DNA of 64,000 nt, taken from Neoactinobaculum massilliense. GTDB taxonomy: Bacteria; Actinomycetota; Actinomycetes; Actinomycetales; Actinomycetaceae. Where the stretch lies: assembly GCF_900604955.1 (NCBI RefSeq), contig NZ_UWPE01000001.1, positions 806,001 to 870,000 of the forward strand. The letters are read 5' to 3'. Below, in pieces: positions 1 to 8,092 of this stretch. Positions within the stretch are counted from its first letter, which is position 1. The number at the start of each line of letters is the position of its first letter. The position numbers were made by a program, and so were the translations under genes. The notes under the pieces were generated by a model that did no database searches, was not told where the DNA came from, and worked only from the letters and a program-made list of their open reading frames with translations.

Positions 1-527
1 TGGACAGCTTCGCAATGTCCAAGGGCCTGAGCACCAAGAAGATCGTCGAGGGCGTATCGCTCGATCCCCGTATCGGTAACCACTACAACAATCCGAGCTT
101 CGGTTACGGCGGGTACTGCCTCCCGAAGGACAGCAAGGAACTCCTCGCCAACTTCGAGGGCGTACCGCAGGCCCTCATCAGCGCCATCGTTGAATCTAAT
201 GACATCCGTAAGCAGTTCATCACGGATTCCGTGATCGCCGAGCATCCCACCACGGTGGGTGTCTACCGGCTCGCGATGAAGTCCGGTTCTGATAATGCTC
301 GTTCCTCGGCAATCCTGGATATTATCGGCCGGCTCACAAAGCAGGGCATTAACGTGATCGTTTACGATCAGGGTGTCAAGCGCGAGCTGCACAAGGATCT
401 CACGTATGTTGATGATTTTGCGGCCTTCGCCCAGGATTCTGATCTTATCCTGGCCAACCGCATGGATTCGGAACTAAAGCCGTACGCCTCGAAGGTTCGC
501 ACGCGCGATCTTTTCGAACGCGACTAG
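1..527 (+). CDS. ugd: UDP-glucose 6-dehydrogenase, C-terminal part (gene begins before the window)
   Basis: The reading frame is open from the first bases, so the true start lies upstream; about 174 C-terminal codons are visible. The motif GYGGYCLPKDSKELL near the beginning carries the catalytic cysteine and the conserved KD pair of the UDP-glucose/GDP-mannose dehydrogenase family. It is followed by the dimerisation helix and the C-terminal UDP-binding Rossmann domain (SGSDNARSSAILDIIGRL). The family oxidises UDP-glucose to UDP-glucuronate with two NAD+, feeding capsule or wall polysaccharide synthesis in the cytoplasm. The ending KVRTRDLFERD is typical of the short Gram-positive form. Which polysaccharide it serves cannot be told, because the upstream neighbours are outside the window. 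Confidence 0.9.
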   Translation, partial: DSFAMSKGLSTKKIVEGVSLDPRIGNHYNNPSFGYGGYCLPKDSKELLANFEGVPQALISAIVESNDIRKQFITDSVIAEHPTTVGVYRLAMKSGSDNARSSAILDIIGRLTKQGINVIVYDQGVKRELHKDLTYVDDFAAFAQDSDLILANRMDSELKPYASKVRTRDLFERD

Positions 528-551
528 TCCCTGACAAGAAAGCAGGACAGC

Positions 552-1379
552 ATGACCGGCAGCAGCGAAACTCCGTCCCTACCGGGGCCCGAGCCCGTCC
601 AGCGCGTACGTGTTCAACACCTACGTGAAATGATGAAGCGTGGCGAAAAGATCACGGCCCTGACGGCGTCGAGCACGGATACCGCACGGATCTTTGATGC
701 TGCCGGCGTGGACCTGCTCTATGTGAGCGAAACTCTCGCCGCCTCCCAGCTGGGGTACTCCACGGTCCTGTCCCTTAACCTCAACCACATGGTGGAGGCC
801 ACTTCTGCCGTCACCCGCGGCACCACGCGTGCTTTCATTGTGGCGGATCTTCCGTTTGGTTCCTACGAGTCCTCCCCCACGCAGGCCATCGCCAGCGCGG
901 TGCAGCTGGTGCGCGCGGGAGCCGACGCCGTGGCCGTGAGTGCTGCCACGCCTACGATCCGCGCCATCACACAGGCGGGCATGAACGTTATGGCACGCAT
1001 TGGATATGTGCCGCAGCACGACGCCGTACTGGGCGGGCCGCGCGTGGTGGGGCGCCGGGAGCGTGAGGCCGAAGCCCTCGTTGATATGGCCGGGGAAGCC
1101 GAGGAGGCGGGTGTCTTCGCGGTACTTCTCGACATGGTGCCGGCCAAGCTGGCGGGTAAAATCACGGAGATCCTGCACGTCCCCACCATTGGGCTGGGTG
1201 CCGGTCCGCACACCGACGGCCAGGTACTGGAGTGGACGGACGTAGCCGGTATATCCCAGCAGCACCCCGGTTACGCACGCGCTTTCGGCGACGTGACCGG
1301 CGCCCTTCGCGCCGCCGTGGATTCCTACCGCAGCGCCGTCACGGAGGAACGCTTCCCGGGGCCGGAACAGTCTGCGTAA
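552..1379 (+). CDS. panB: PanB-like protein (3-methyl-2-oxobutanoate hydroxymethyltransferase family) with altered active site
   Basis: A 275-residue protein, normal length for PanB, which transfers a hydroxymethyl group from methylene-THF to alpha-ketoisovalerate in pantothenate synthesis. The barrel motifs VADLPFGSY (residues 97-104), GYVPQH and PTIGLGAGPHTDGQVL (211-226) are clear. Compared with the Escherichia coli enzyme as I recall it, the Mg ligand Asp45 is Glu60 here, Lys112 is Ala128, Glu114 is Ser130 and catalytic Glu181 is Asp194; only Asp84 (Asp99 here) is kept. The fold is therefore convincing but normal activity is doubtful. No panC or panD lies next to it. The start is preceded by an AGGA ribosome site 6-9 bases upstream, and the gene sits 24 bases after ugd. 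Confidence 0.8.
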   Translation: MTGSSETPSLPGPEPVQRVRVQHLREMMKRGEKITALTASSTDTARIFDAAGVDLLYVSETLAASQLGYSTVLSLNLNHMVEATSAVTRGTTRAFIVADLPFGSYESSPTQAIASAVQLVRAGADAVAVSAATPTIRAITQAGMNVMARIGYVPQHDAVLGGPRVVGRREREAEALVDMAGEAEEAGVFAVLLDMVPAKLAGKITEILHVPTIGLGAGPHTDGQVLEWTDVAGISQQHPGYARAFGDVTGALRAAVDSYRSAVTEERFPGPEQSA

Positions 1380-1456
1380 TACGCGTCACTACCCCGCTAC
1401 GCGGCGCCACCGACGTCGCCTGCCATCCCGTCACTACCTCGACCGGTTCAGGCTCC

Positions 1457-1468
1457 TAGACTGGTCGT
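1457..1468 (+). promoter_or_regulatory. -10 element of a probable leaderless promoter for map
   Basis: TAGACT at 1457-1462 matches the actinobacterial TANNNT -10 pattern. It ends six bases before the ATG of map, with no Shine-Dalgarno sequence between, so transcription would start at or beside the start codon. The same spacing recurs before several other genes in this window. Confidence 0.5.
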
Positions 1469-2374
1469 ATGACTGAACTAGCAAGCCGGGCCCCGCTGGG
1501 GCACACCATTCAGGGCCGTATTTCGCCCAGGTTGAACGTGCCAAACTCTATTGAGCGGCCAGAGTACATGTTCCATGACGGCCCGGAGCGTATCACGGCA
1601 TCCGATGTGAAGGATGAGGAGACCATCGAGCGTATCCGCGAGGCCGGTACCATTGCCGCGGATGCCATGTATGAGGCCGCCAAGGCAATCAAGCCGGGCG
1701 TCACCACGGACACGCTGGACAGAATCGCCCACGAGTACATGGTGGATAACGGCGCCTACCCCTCCACGCTCGGATACATGGGCTACCCGAAGTCCATCTG
1801 CACGTCAGTGAATGAGGTGATCTGCCATGGCATCCCTGACGACCGCCCACTTGAAGAAGGCGACATCATTAACCTGGATGTCACCGCCTACAAGAATGGC
1901 GTGCATGGCGATACGTCGGCAATGTTCACCGTCGGCGAGGTGGATGAGGAGTCCCGCCTGCTCATTGAGCGCACCGCCCAGGCCACGCTACGCGGTATCC
2001 GCGCCGCCAAGGTGGGCCGGGAAATCAATGTTATTGGCCGCGTTATCGAGGTGTACGCGAAGCGCTTCCAGTATGGGGATGTGCATGATTTCACCGGGCA
2101 CGGCGTGGGCGAAGCATTCCACTCCGGCCTCATCGTGCCGCACTATGACGCCGCGCCGCTGTACAACACGGTGATTGAACCGGGCATGGTGTTCACCGTG
2201 GAGCCCATGCTCACCCTTGGCACCATCGATTACGATATTTGGGATAACGATTGGACCGCATCCACCAAGGACAAGGGCCGCACCGCCCAGTGGGAGCACA
2301 CCATTGTGGTCCGTGAGGATGGTTTCGAGCTACTTACGCTGCCCTCTGACCCGTCGGTCGGTTTGCGCCCCTAG
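1469..2374 (+). CDS. map: Methionine aminopeptidase, type I, with N-terminal extension
   Basis: A 301-residue cytoplasmic metallopeptidase that removes the initiator methionine from new proteins. The metal-site and substrate motifs are in order: ICHGIPDDRPLEEGDIINLDV, HGDTSAMF (second metal-binding Asp), HDFTGHGVGEAFH and GMVFTVEPML. An extension of roughly 45 residues before the peptidase fold, containing RLNVPNSIERPEY, resembles the MetAP1c form of actinobacteria, where such an extension is thought to act at the ribosome. The start is supported by the TANNNT box six bases upstream. A strong hairpin follows the stop codon. Confidence 0.95.
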   Translation: MTELASRAPLGHTIQGRISPRLNVPNSIERPEYMFHDGPERITASDVKDEETIERIREAGTIAADAMYEAAKAIKPGVTTDTLDRIAHEYMVDNGAYPSTLGYMGYPKSICTSVNEVICHGIPDDRPLEEGDIINLDVTAYKNGVHGDTSAMFTVGEVDEESRLLIERTAQATLRGIRAAKVGREINVIGRVIEVYAKRFQYGDVHDFTGHGVGEAFHSGLIVPHYDAAPLYNTVIEPGMVFTVEPMLTLGTIDYDIWDNDWTASTKDKGRTAQWEHTIVVREDGFELLTLPSDPSVGLRP

Positions 2375-2389
2375 TATTTATGGCACGAA

Positions 2390-2425
2390 AAGGTGGTGGG
2401 CTGGCGGTTGCCGGCCCACCACCTT
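2390..2425. terminator. Bidirectional hairpin terminator between map and the MFS gene
   Basis: A 16-bp near-perfect stem (arms 2390-2405 and 2410-2425, loop GGTT) lies between the convergent ends of map (stop at 2374) and the MFS transporter gene (stop at 2434). Its AAGG/CCTT flanks suggest use in both directions. Confidence 0.75.
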
Positions 2426-2433
2426 GCGCGGTT

Positions 2434-3840
2434 CTACTTCTCTACCTCATCCGGATGAGGAATAAGGAAAGAGGCAGCGAAGGCAAGCGCCATGATAATG
2501 GCACCCACAAGCACCGCCCAGCGGTAGCCCGCTACGGGTCCCGAGGCTGCCTGCAGCGCCTGCTGAATGGCAAAGATAATCGCGAAGGAGAGTCCGGCGC
2601 CCAGGTTGAACGCACCGGAGTTCATGCCGGGCAGATAGCCCTGGTTATCCCTCGGCGAGAGCACCACGCCCAGTCCGTTCAACATGATGTTGCAGGTGCC
2701 CGCATAGGTGAGTCCCAGGAAGATGGAGAACACCAGCAGGAACGCCGGAGCCGGGTGGTGCAGGAAGATTGCAAACACCACCAGTCCCATAACGGAGAGC
2801 ACCAACCCGCCACGCAGCACCTTGCGGAAACCCCAGCGTGCGGCCAGTTGCCCCGCCACCGGCCCCATGAGCAGGCCGGCAATCGCGTACGGAGAAAGCG
2901 TCCACCAGGACACGATGCCGGCGGACATGCCGGCGCCCGCCTCCGGGTCCTGCGCCAGGTTTGGCAGGATGCCGTTCATGACGGCGAATACGCCCGTCAT
3001 GGTGAGAAGCGTGGTGAGCAGAAGGGCCCAGGTGCGGCGCTGCTTCATGTAGTGCGTAGTCACCAACGGTGCATGCGCATTCGTTTCGATACGCCAGAAC
3101 ACCACGAAGGCCACGGCGGCGAGCACGATGAGCCCCGCAACGAGACCCCAGTTAGCCCCGCCGAGCTTGCCCATTTCATTGAACGCGAAGTAGAGGCCAC
3201 CGAGCACCACGAGCAGGGCAGGGACACCCGGCCAGTCCATCTTCTGCGACTCAGAGGAGCGGGATTCCACTGTGCCGAGAGCGACGCCGATGACCGCGAG
3301 CACGGCCACGCCCGCCATGGTCCAGAAGACGGAGCGGAATCCGTATGTTTCTGCCAGCCAGCCGCCCAGTAGTGCGTCCAGGCCGGCAATGCCGCCGTTT
3401 ACGGCCGTGAGGATGGACATGAGCTTGGCGTAGTGAGCGTTATCCGTCACCTGCTGGTGAAGCATGATGAGTGCCAGCGGCACGATCGGACCCGAGGTAC
3501 CCTGGATGATTCGGCCGATACCCAGCACCGTCACGTTAGTGGCCAGCGCGGATACCACGCATCCCACACCGGTGGCGATGAGCATACCGAGCATGATCTT
3601 TTTCCGGCCGGCCAGATCACCCCAGCGTGGCAGGAACAATGAGAACAATGCCGCGGCGGCGAAGAATCCCGTCTGGGTCACACCGATTTCCGCCTGGGTG
3701 GCATTAAGCTGCTGCCCCATCACGGTCAGGGCCGGCGCTAGCATGCTGGCATTGAGCTGGAATGCAAAAATGGCGGCCATGAGCGCCGTCATCAGCGCCC
3801 CGATGGATACGGTGCGGCCGCGCACGTCATTGTGCGACAT
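2434..3840 (-). CDS. MFS transporter, probably for pseudouridine or a related nucleoside
   Basis: A 468-residue integral membrane protein of the major facilitator superfamily. It has many hydrophobic helices, and the loop RWGDLAGRKKIMLG between helices 2 and 3 matches the family signature. The length and the extra central helices suggest the 14-helix (DHA2-like) layout. It lies directly downstream of psuK and psuG on the same strand, so import of pseudouridine is the best guess from context; drug export is the alternative, as many DHA2 proteins are exporters. A hairpin after psuK and 118 bases of spacing suggest it may also have its own promoter. The ribosome site GAAGGG lies about eight bases before the ATG. 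Confidence 0.75.
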   Translation of the reverse strand: MSHNDVRGRTVSIGALMTALMAAIFAFQLNASMLAPALTVMGQQLNATQAEIGVTQTGFFAAAALFSLFLPRWGDLAGRKKIMLGMLIATGVGCVVSALATNVTVLGIGRIIQGTSGPIVPLALIMLHQQVTDNAHYAKLMSILTAVNGGIAGLDALLGGWLAETYGFRSVFWTMAGVAVLAVIGVALGTVESRSSESQKMDWPGVPALLVVLGGLYFAFNEMGKLGGANWGLVAGLIVLAAVAFVVFWRIETNAHAPLVTTHYMKQRRTWALLLTTLLTMTGVFAVMNGILPNLAQDPEAGAGMSAGIVSWWTLSPYAIAGLLMGPVAGQLAARWGFRKVLRGGLVLSVMGLVVFAIFLHHPAPAFLLVFSIFLGLTYAGTCNIMLNGLGVVLSPRDNQGYLPGMNSGAFNLGAGLSFAIIFAIQQALQAASGPVAGYRWAVLVGAIIMALAFAASFLIPHPDEVEK

Positions 3841-3928
3841 TTCAATATCCCTTCTTTATCTCACGCGCCGGTTGGCGCGCCTGCGGCGTCCGGTGCCGGA
3901 CACCGCTCCTGCGCAGAGTACACGCGGT

Positions 3929-3955
3929 GGGCCGTCAGTATCCACCTGACGGCCC
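3929..3955 (-). terminator. Hairpin after psuK
   Basis: A 9-bp perfect stem (3929-3937 with 3947-3955, loop of nine bases) sits four bases beyond the psuK stop codon. It may attenuate read-through into the MFS gene. Confidence 0.55.
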
Positions 3956-3958
3956 CTC

Positions 3959-4882
3959 CTACTTCTCCTCCGCTCCGGACGGGCTGGCCGAGGCATCGGC
4001 GTCGTCCGGCTCCGTAGCACCGGGGCTGCGAAGAACGCGCTGTGCTACGGTGTGGGCATCCTCCACCGCTTGGCGCAGATCGTGGTGGCTAAGCCACGAG
4101 GAGAGGAAGCCCGCATTAAAGGCGTCCCCCGCGCCCGTCATATCGCGCACCTCGTCCACCGGCGGCACCGGCACCTCAAACATCAGTTCGGCGCCGCGGA
4201 ATACCCGGGTGGGATTCTTCCCTGCCCGCGCCAGCAGCACGGTGGTGGGGTCCAGTTCCTTGAGGAATGGGCCGGGGCCATCCGGGCCGGTGAGCTCCAG
4301 CATGGCCGTTTCATCCTCGTTGGCCGTAATGAAATCCGGGTCCATGTCCCGCATAATGGCACGGAACTTGTCCAGCCCGTACAGATCAATCATGCCCGTG
4401 GAAGAAACGTCGAAAGAGAGCTGACCGCCATTGGCCTTCACTCGTTTGGCAGCGTCCAGCACGCTGGAGGCCGTTGGTTCCGACTGAAGCGAATACCCCG
4501 TTATGTGGAGCAATTCCACGTCTTCCAGCAGCTCCGGCTCTACGGGTTCCAGCAACGCCGAGGCGCCACGTGATGGGAACATCATGCGCTCCCCATCCTC
4601 ATTGATGAGCACCACAATCATGCCCGTGGTGCCGTGCTGCTCCATGTGCACGTCCACGCCGTGGCTTTCGAGCTCCTTCGTAACCACAAAGCCGCCCAGG
4701 TCCTCCCCCACGCAACCGATGAAACGCGTGGGGTAGCGCGGACCAGCAAAAGCGGCCACATTAGCGGCGGAGCCGCCCCGGTTCATGGTGATAGCGGACT
4801 TTGTATCCGTCGCCGGACGAAGAGGCTCCTCCAGCCACACCACGATGTCCTGAACTACATCGCCAATGACCCCGAGCATCAC
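3959..4882 (-). CDS. psuK: PfkB-family sugar kinase, probable pseudouridine kinase
   Basis: A 307-residue ribokinase-family protein. The C-terminal DMTGAGDAFNAGFLSSW carries the anion hole and catalytic aspartate, and the N-terminal GGSAANVAAFAG is the substrate-binding glycine motif. The start codon overlaps the stop of the psuG gene by four bases (ATGA), indicating translational coupling. In the known pathway PsuK phosphorylates pseudouridine to pseudouridine 5'-phosphate, which PsuG cleaves. The substrate is inferred from this pairing; the sequence alone says only PfkB kinase. Confidence 0.85.
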   Translation of the reverse strand: MMLGVIGDVVQDIVVWLEEPLRPATDTKSAITMNRGGSAANVAAFAGPRYPTRFIGCVGEDLGGFVVTKELESHGVDVHMEQHGTTGMIVVLINEDGERMMFPSRGASALLEPVEPELLEDVELLHITGYSLQSEPTASSVLDAAKRVKANGGQLSFDVSSTGMIDLYGLDKFRAIMRDMDPDFITANEDETAMLELTGPDGPGPFLKELDPTTVLLARAGKNPTRVFRGAELMFEVPVPPVDEVRDMTGAGDAFNAGFLSSWLSHHDLRQAVEDAHTVAQRVLRSPGATEPDDADASASPSGAEEK

Positions 4883-5796
4883 TCGGCTCCAGCTAGGAGT
4901 GCCTTTGCAACGGCGGTGGCCAGGCGAACGTTGTTGCGGTAAAGCGCCACGTTCGCGTCCAGGGAAGCATCCTTCGTCTCCTGGCGGATGTACTCGAGGA
5001 GGAAGGGCGTGACGGCCTGGCCCTCAATGCCCTGCTCATCCAGCGCATCCCACGCCTTCTGCACAACGCCGTGGAGAAGATCCGGATCCAGCTGCTCATC
5101 CTTCGGCACCGGGTTGCCCACCAGAAGCGCCGAGGGCAGGCCCAGGCCGCGCTGCGCCGTGAAGGCGGTGGCAATCTCCTCCGGGGAATCGAGCCGGACC
5201 GGCACCTTGAAGCCGGAATCCTGAACGTAGAAGCCCGGGTAGTTATCCGTCTGGTAGCCCACCACCGGGATCGAGAGCGATTCAAAGCGCTCGAGCGTGG
5301 CGTGAATATCCAGCACCGCCTTGGCGCCGGAGCTGATCATGACGATGGGGTTGTTGGCCAGGGCGTAGAGATCCGCGGATTCGTCAAAGTTGGTGGAGGC
5401 GCCGTGGTGCACGCCGCCGAGCCCACCCGTGGCGAACACGGAGATGCCAGCGCGAACGGCCAGCAGGGACGTAGCGGCGATGGTGGTGCCGTAGTTGCGC
5501 TTGGTGACCGCGGCGATGGGAAGCTCGCGAACGGACGCCTTCCCCACCGTGTCATCGTTAGCGAGTTCTTCGATCTCAGTAGCCGTGAGGCCCACCGTGG
5601 GGACGCCGTGGAACACGCCGATGGTAGCGGGCACCGCGCCGGCGTCGCGAATAATCTTCTCTGCCTCGGTGGCCACGTCCACGTTGCGCGGGCGGGGCAG
5701 ACCGTGCGTGATAATGGTGGATTCGAGAGCCACCACCGGCTTACCGGCCTTGACGGCTTCGGAAACCTCGGGAGCAACCTTCATGAAGCTGGACAT
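4879..5796 (-). CDS. psuG: Pseudouridine-5'-phosphate glycosidase
   Basis: About 305 residues, the usual size for the PsuG/IndA family, which splits the C-glycosidic bond of pseudouridine 5'-phosphate to uracil and ribose 5-phosphate using Mn2+. Typical stretches are PVVALESTIITHGLPRP, FATGGLGGVHHGA (active-site loop) and the C-terminal VTPFLLEYI. An in-frame ATG lies 18 bases further upstream, but the strong site AAAGGAGA seven bases before the ATG at 5796 favours this start. It is the first gene of a minus-strand operon with psuK and probably the transporter, and it is divergent from the LysR gene. Confidence 0.93.
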   Translation of the reverse strand: MSSFMKVAPEVSEAVKAGKPVVALESTIITHGLPRPRNVDVATEAEKIIRDAGAVPATIGVFHGVPTVGLTATEIEELANDDTVGKASVRELPIAAVTKRNYGTTIAATSLLAVRAGISVFATGGLGGVHHGASTNFDESADLYALANNPIVMISSGAKAVLDIHATLERFESLSIPVVGYQTDNYPGFYVQDSGFKVPVRLDSPEEIATAFTAQRGLGLPSALLVGNPVPKDEQLDPDLLHGVVQKAWDALDEQGIEGQAVTPFLLEYIRQETKDASLDANVALYRNNVRLATAVAKALLAGAE

Positions 5797-5906
5797 GTAA
5801 TCTCCTTTGACCAATCGGGAGTCCTGAATTGAGGATCAAATAAATTATGGGGTTCCTGGGCGTCAAGAACCAGACCGAGAAACATATCACACCATAAGAT
5901 TGTTCT
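5797..5906. promoter_or_regulatory. Divergent promoter region between psuG and the LysR gene
   Basis: 110 AT-rich bases separate the two divergent starts, the layout expected for a LysR regulator controlling its neighbour. A TANNNT box (TAAGAT, 5895-5900) ends six bases before the LysR ATG, which suggests a leaderless transcript. I could not identify a clear T-N11-A operator. Confidence 0.55.
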
Positions 5907-6812
5907 ATGACGTTTACTCTGCGGCAGGTACGCGTGTTCGTGACGCTCGCCAGCACCCTTCACTTTGGGGAGGCGGCCGGGCGCCTGCATCTTTCTCAAC
6001 CGGCCGTCAGCGCGGATCTGCGCAATCTTGAAGCGGCCCTGGGCGTGCGTCTCATTGATCGCAACCGCGCCGGGAACACGCTCACCGAGGCGGGACGTGC
6101 GGCACTCCCGTGGGCGACACGAATGATAGAGGACGCGCACCAGTTTGAGCTCAGTGCCCGAGCCGAACCCGAGGTGGTGCGCCTTGCCGTCTCCCCGTCC
6201 ATGGTGAATCGCCTCATTCCCGCGCTCTTGGCGCACCTTGAGGCAGCGCCACAAAACGTCCACCTGGACGTCCACGAGGTGGGTACCGGGGAGGGTGAGG
6301 CGCTGGTACTTCGTGGTACCGTCGACGCCGCCCTGGGCCACTTCCTGCACACGGAGCACGGTTTTCGGAGGCTAACGCTGGGACAGGATCCCGTCTATGT
6401 GATTGCCAATGGCCTGCCCTCAGCGCCGGGCACACCACTGTGCATGGCCAGCCTGGCCGGGCGATCCTTGCTTCTGTGGAATAGGAAGCGCAATCCCGCC
6501 TACTACGATGCCCTGCTAGCGATCTGCCGGGAGCGCGGGCTCGAGCCCACGGTAGTGGAATCAAGCCCGCTGATTTCTGGGCCGCGCTCCTATCATCTGC
6601 GCATGGGTCAGTCCTTCAGCCTGGTGCCGCAAGCATTTGCGCTGGAGGCGCCGCGATCCATGGCGACGGCGCCGCTTACGCCGCCCGCCTACCTGCCATT
6701 GCATTTGCTTTATCATCCGCCGGCCACCGCGGGAATGGAGGCAATTGTGCGCGGCATCCGCACCATTACTCGCGCCGGAGTGTCGCAGAACGGCGTTACT
6801 CACGCTGGCTGA
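5907..6812 (+). CDS. LysR-family transcriptional regulator, probable regulator of the pseudouridine genes
   Basis: A 301-residue LysR regulator. The N-terminal winged helix-turn-helix is typical (LRQVRVFVTLASTLHFGEAAGRLHLSQPAVSADLRNLE in two overlapping parts, with the family's SQPAVS recognition helix), followed by the linker and a periplasmic-binding-like effector domain from about residue 90. It is transcribed divergently from psuG across a 110-base gap, so control of that operon is inferred from position. The effector is unknown; pseudouridine or its phosphate would be logical. No Shine-Dalgarno site precedes the ATG, but a -10 box does. Confidence 0.88.
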   Translation: MTFTLRQVRVFVTLASTLHFGEAAGRLHLSQPAVSADLRNLEAALGVRLIDRNRAGNTLTEAGRAALPWATRMIEDAHQFELSARAEPEVVRLAVSPSMVNRLIPALLAHLEAAPQNVHLDVHEVGTGEGEALVLRGTVDAALGHFLHTEHGFRRLTLGQDPVYVIANGLPSAPGTPLCMASLAGRSLLLWNRKRNPAYYDALLAICRERGLEPTVVESSPLISGPRSYHLRMGQSFSLVPQAFALEAPRSMATAPLTPPAYLPLHLLYHPPATAGMEAIVRGIRTITRAGVSQNGVTHAG

Positions 6813-6882
6813 TTCCGATCTCACCGCCACCGTGCCTGCGTGCGGCCTCTTCGCGCCGAGTGAGCCCCAAACCAGTGACAAC

Positions 6883-6913
6883 GAGGGGCGCGGAGTCATG
6901 CTCCGCGCCCCTC
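6883..6913. terminator. Hairpin at the 3' end of rnpB and of the LysR gene
   Basis: A perfect 13-bp stem (6883-6895 with 6901-6913, loop TCATG) sits exactly where the RNase P RNA ends on the minus strand and 70 bases beyond the LysR stop on the plus strand. It probably serves both. Confidence 0.8.
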
Positions 6914-7260
6914 GCGCGAGTTGGCCTATACGCCGGGTTCTGTACCGCCGAAGCGGTGGCGACCATCCATCTACGCCCATCATTGCTGACGGGCTCTAGC
7001 AGCCCACCCGTGCACTCAGCGGGACGCCTCAACGTGCACTGTTTGGCCTTGCTCCCGGTGGGGCTTGCCCTGCCGCCTCGGTCACCCGAGACGCGGTGGT
7101 CTCTTACACCGCCGTTTCACCCTTACCGCTTGCGCGGCGGTTTGATTTCTGTGGCGCTATCCCGCGGGTCACCCCGGGTGGCTGTTAACCACCACCGTTC
7201 CCTGTGGAGCCCGGACGTTCCTCGGAGCCGAAGCCTCGCGGCCGCCCGGCCAACTCGAGC
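6914..7260 (-). ncRNA. rnpB: RNase P RNA component (class A)
   Basis: Read on the minus strand, the 5' end (CGAGTTGGCCGGGCGGCCGC) and the 3' end (AGAACCCGGCGTATAGGCC followed by AACTCG) pair to form helix P1. These are the hallmark ends of bacterial class A RNase P RNA. The inner conserved block with GAGGAACGTCCGGGCTCCAC (CRI) is also present near 7205-7225, and ACAGTGCACGTTGAGGC lies in the body. The length of about 347 bases is normal. The RNA is the catalytic part of the enzyme that trims tRNA 5' leaders. End positions are good to within a few bases. The gene ends in a strong hairpin and lies downstream of the Nif3 and zinc-ribbon-family genes. Confidence 0.95.
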
Positions 7261-7329
7261 GTCCATTCTATGCGCACCAAGTCCTATCGGGCCGAAAAGT
7301 GAGACATCCAGCGCCGGGGCCACCGCGGG

Positions 7330-8064
7330 TCACAGATGCTCAACACGCACGATAACGGCGTCGTAGTCCTCGGAGAGCAGCACCTCATCCTCGGGCGCAT
7401 TCTTGATGCGGGCCACCTCCACCGGGGAGAAGGACACCCCGGCATTCGTCGCACCGCTGGGCGCCATGGCAATCACGGTGTAGCCGCCGGTGGAGCGCGC
7501 GTGCTCATAGGCGTTGCGTAGCTCCCCCGCAATTGGTTCTAGCAGCGCATCTCGCTTGGCGCGCAGCTTGTCGGCCTCGCCTTCAATCTCCGCCACAGCG
7601 TCCTCTAACTCCGAGCGCTTGGCGAGCATGGACTCGTTGAGATCCTTCATTTCCCGTTCGATCGTGGCCGCCCGCTGCTCGCGGTAGTCCACTTCTTCAA
7701 GCGCGGCGAATTCATCCTCGGAGGCCTCATCCAGCTTTGCCCGCGCGGCCTTGATCTCCTCAGCCAGGGCCAGCAACCCCTTGGAGGTGAGTCCCTCACC
7801 GGAGTTGTACTGCTTTTCCTTGGACTCCACGTCCGTCCGAATCGTGGCCGTAGCCGCCTCACGCGCATCCAGGTCCTCGTGGGCCTCCGTAAGCCGGCCC
7901 TCATTCTGCGTGCGCTCATAGGACTTGGCCGCGATGATATTCATGAGTGTGCCAAGGTCCGCCCGCAGCGGATGCTTGGTGTTCGTGGCTTCGAGCCGGG
8001 CAATTTGTGCGTCCAGATCCGCCACCTTAATGAGCGCCAGTTGATCCGCGCGAGGAGCTTTCAT
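7330..8064 (-). CDS. Coiled-coil protein of the C4-type zinc-ribbon (DUF164) family, cysteine-less
   Basis: About 244 residues. Residues 10-180 are a long charged alpha-helical coiled coil, as in DUF164/CsgG-like zinc-ribbon proteins that sit beside nif3 in many actinobacteria. The C-terminal part aligns with the family's ribbon: PVEVARIKNAPEDEV is well kept, but the two CxxC pairs read TNAG and SEDYDA, so all four zinc-binding cysteines are missing. ATG at 8064 is chosen because AAAGG lies eight bases upstream; a GTG nine bases earlier is possible. The molecular role of the family is not known to me. It is probably co-transcribed with the Nif3-family gene, 28 bases upstream. Confidence 0.8.
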   Translation of the reverse strand: MKAPRADQLALIKVADLDAQIARLEATNTKHPLRADLGTLMNIIAAKSYERTQNEGRLTEAHEDLDAREAATATIRTDVESKEKQYNSGEGLTSKGLLALAEEIKAARAKLDEASEDEFAALEEVDYREQRAATIEREMKDLNESMLAKRSELEDAVAEIEGEADKLRAKRDALLEPIAGELRNAYEHARSTGGYTVIAMAPSGATNAGVSFSPVEVARIKNAPEDEVLLSEDYDAVIVRVEHL

Positions 8065-8092
8065 GGGTGCCACCTTTCGTTGTGTGCCCAGT

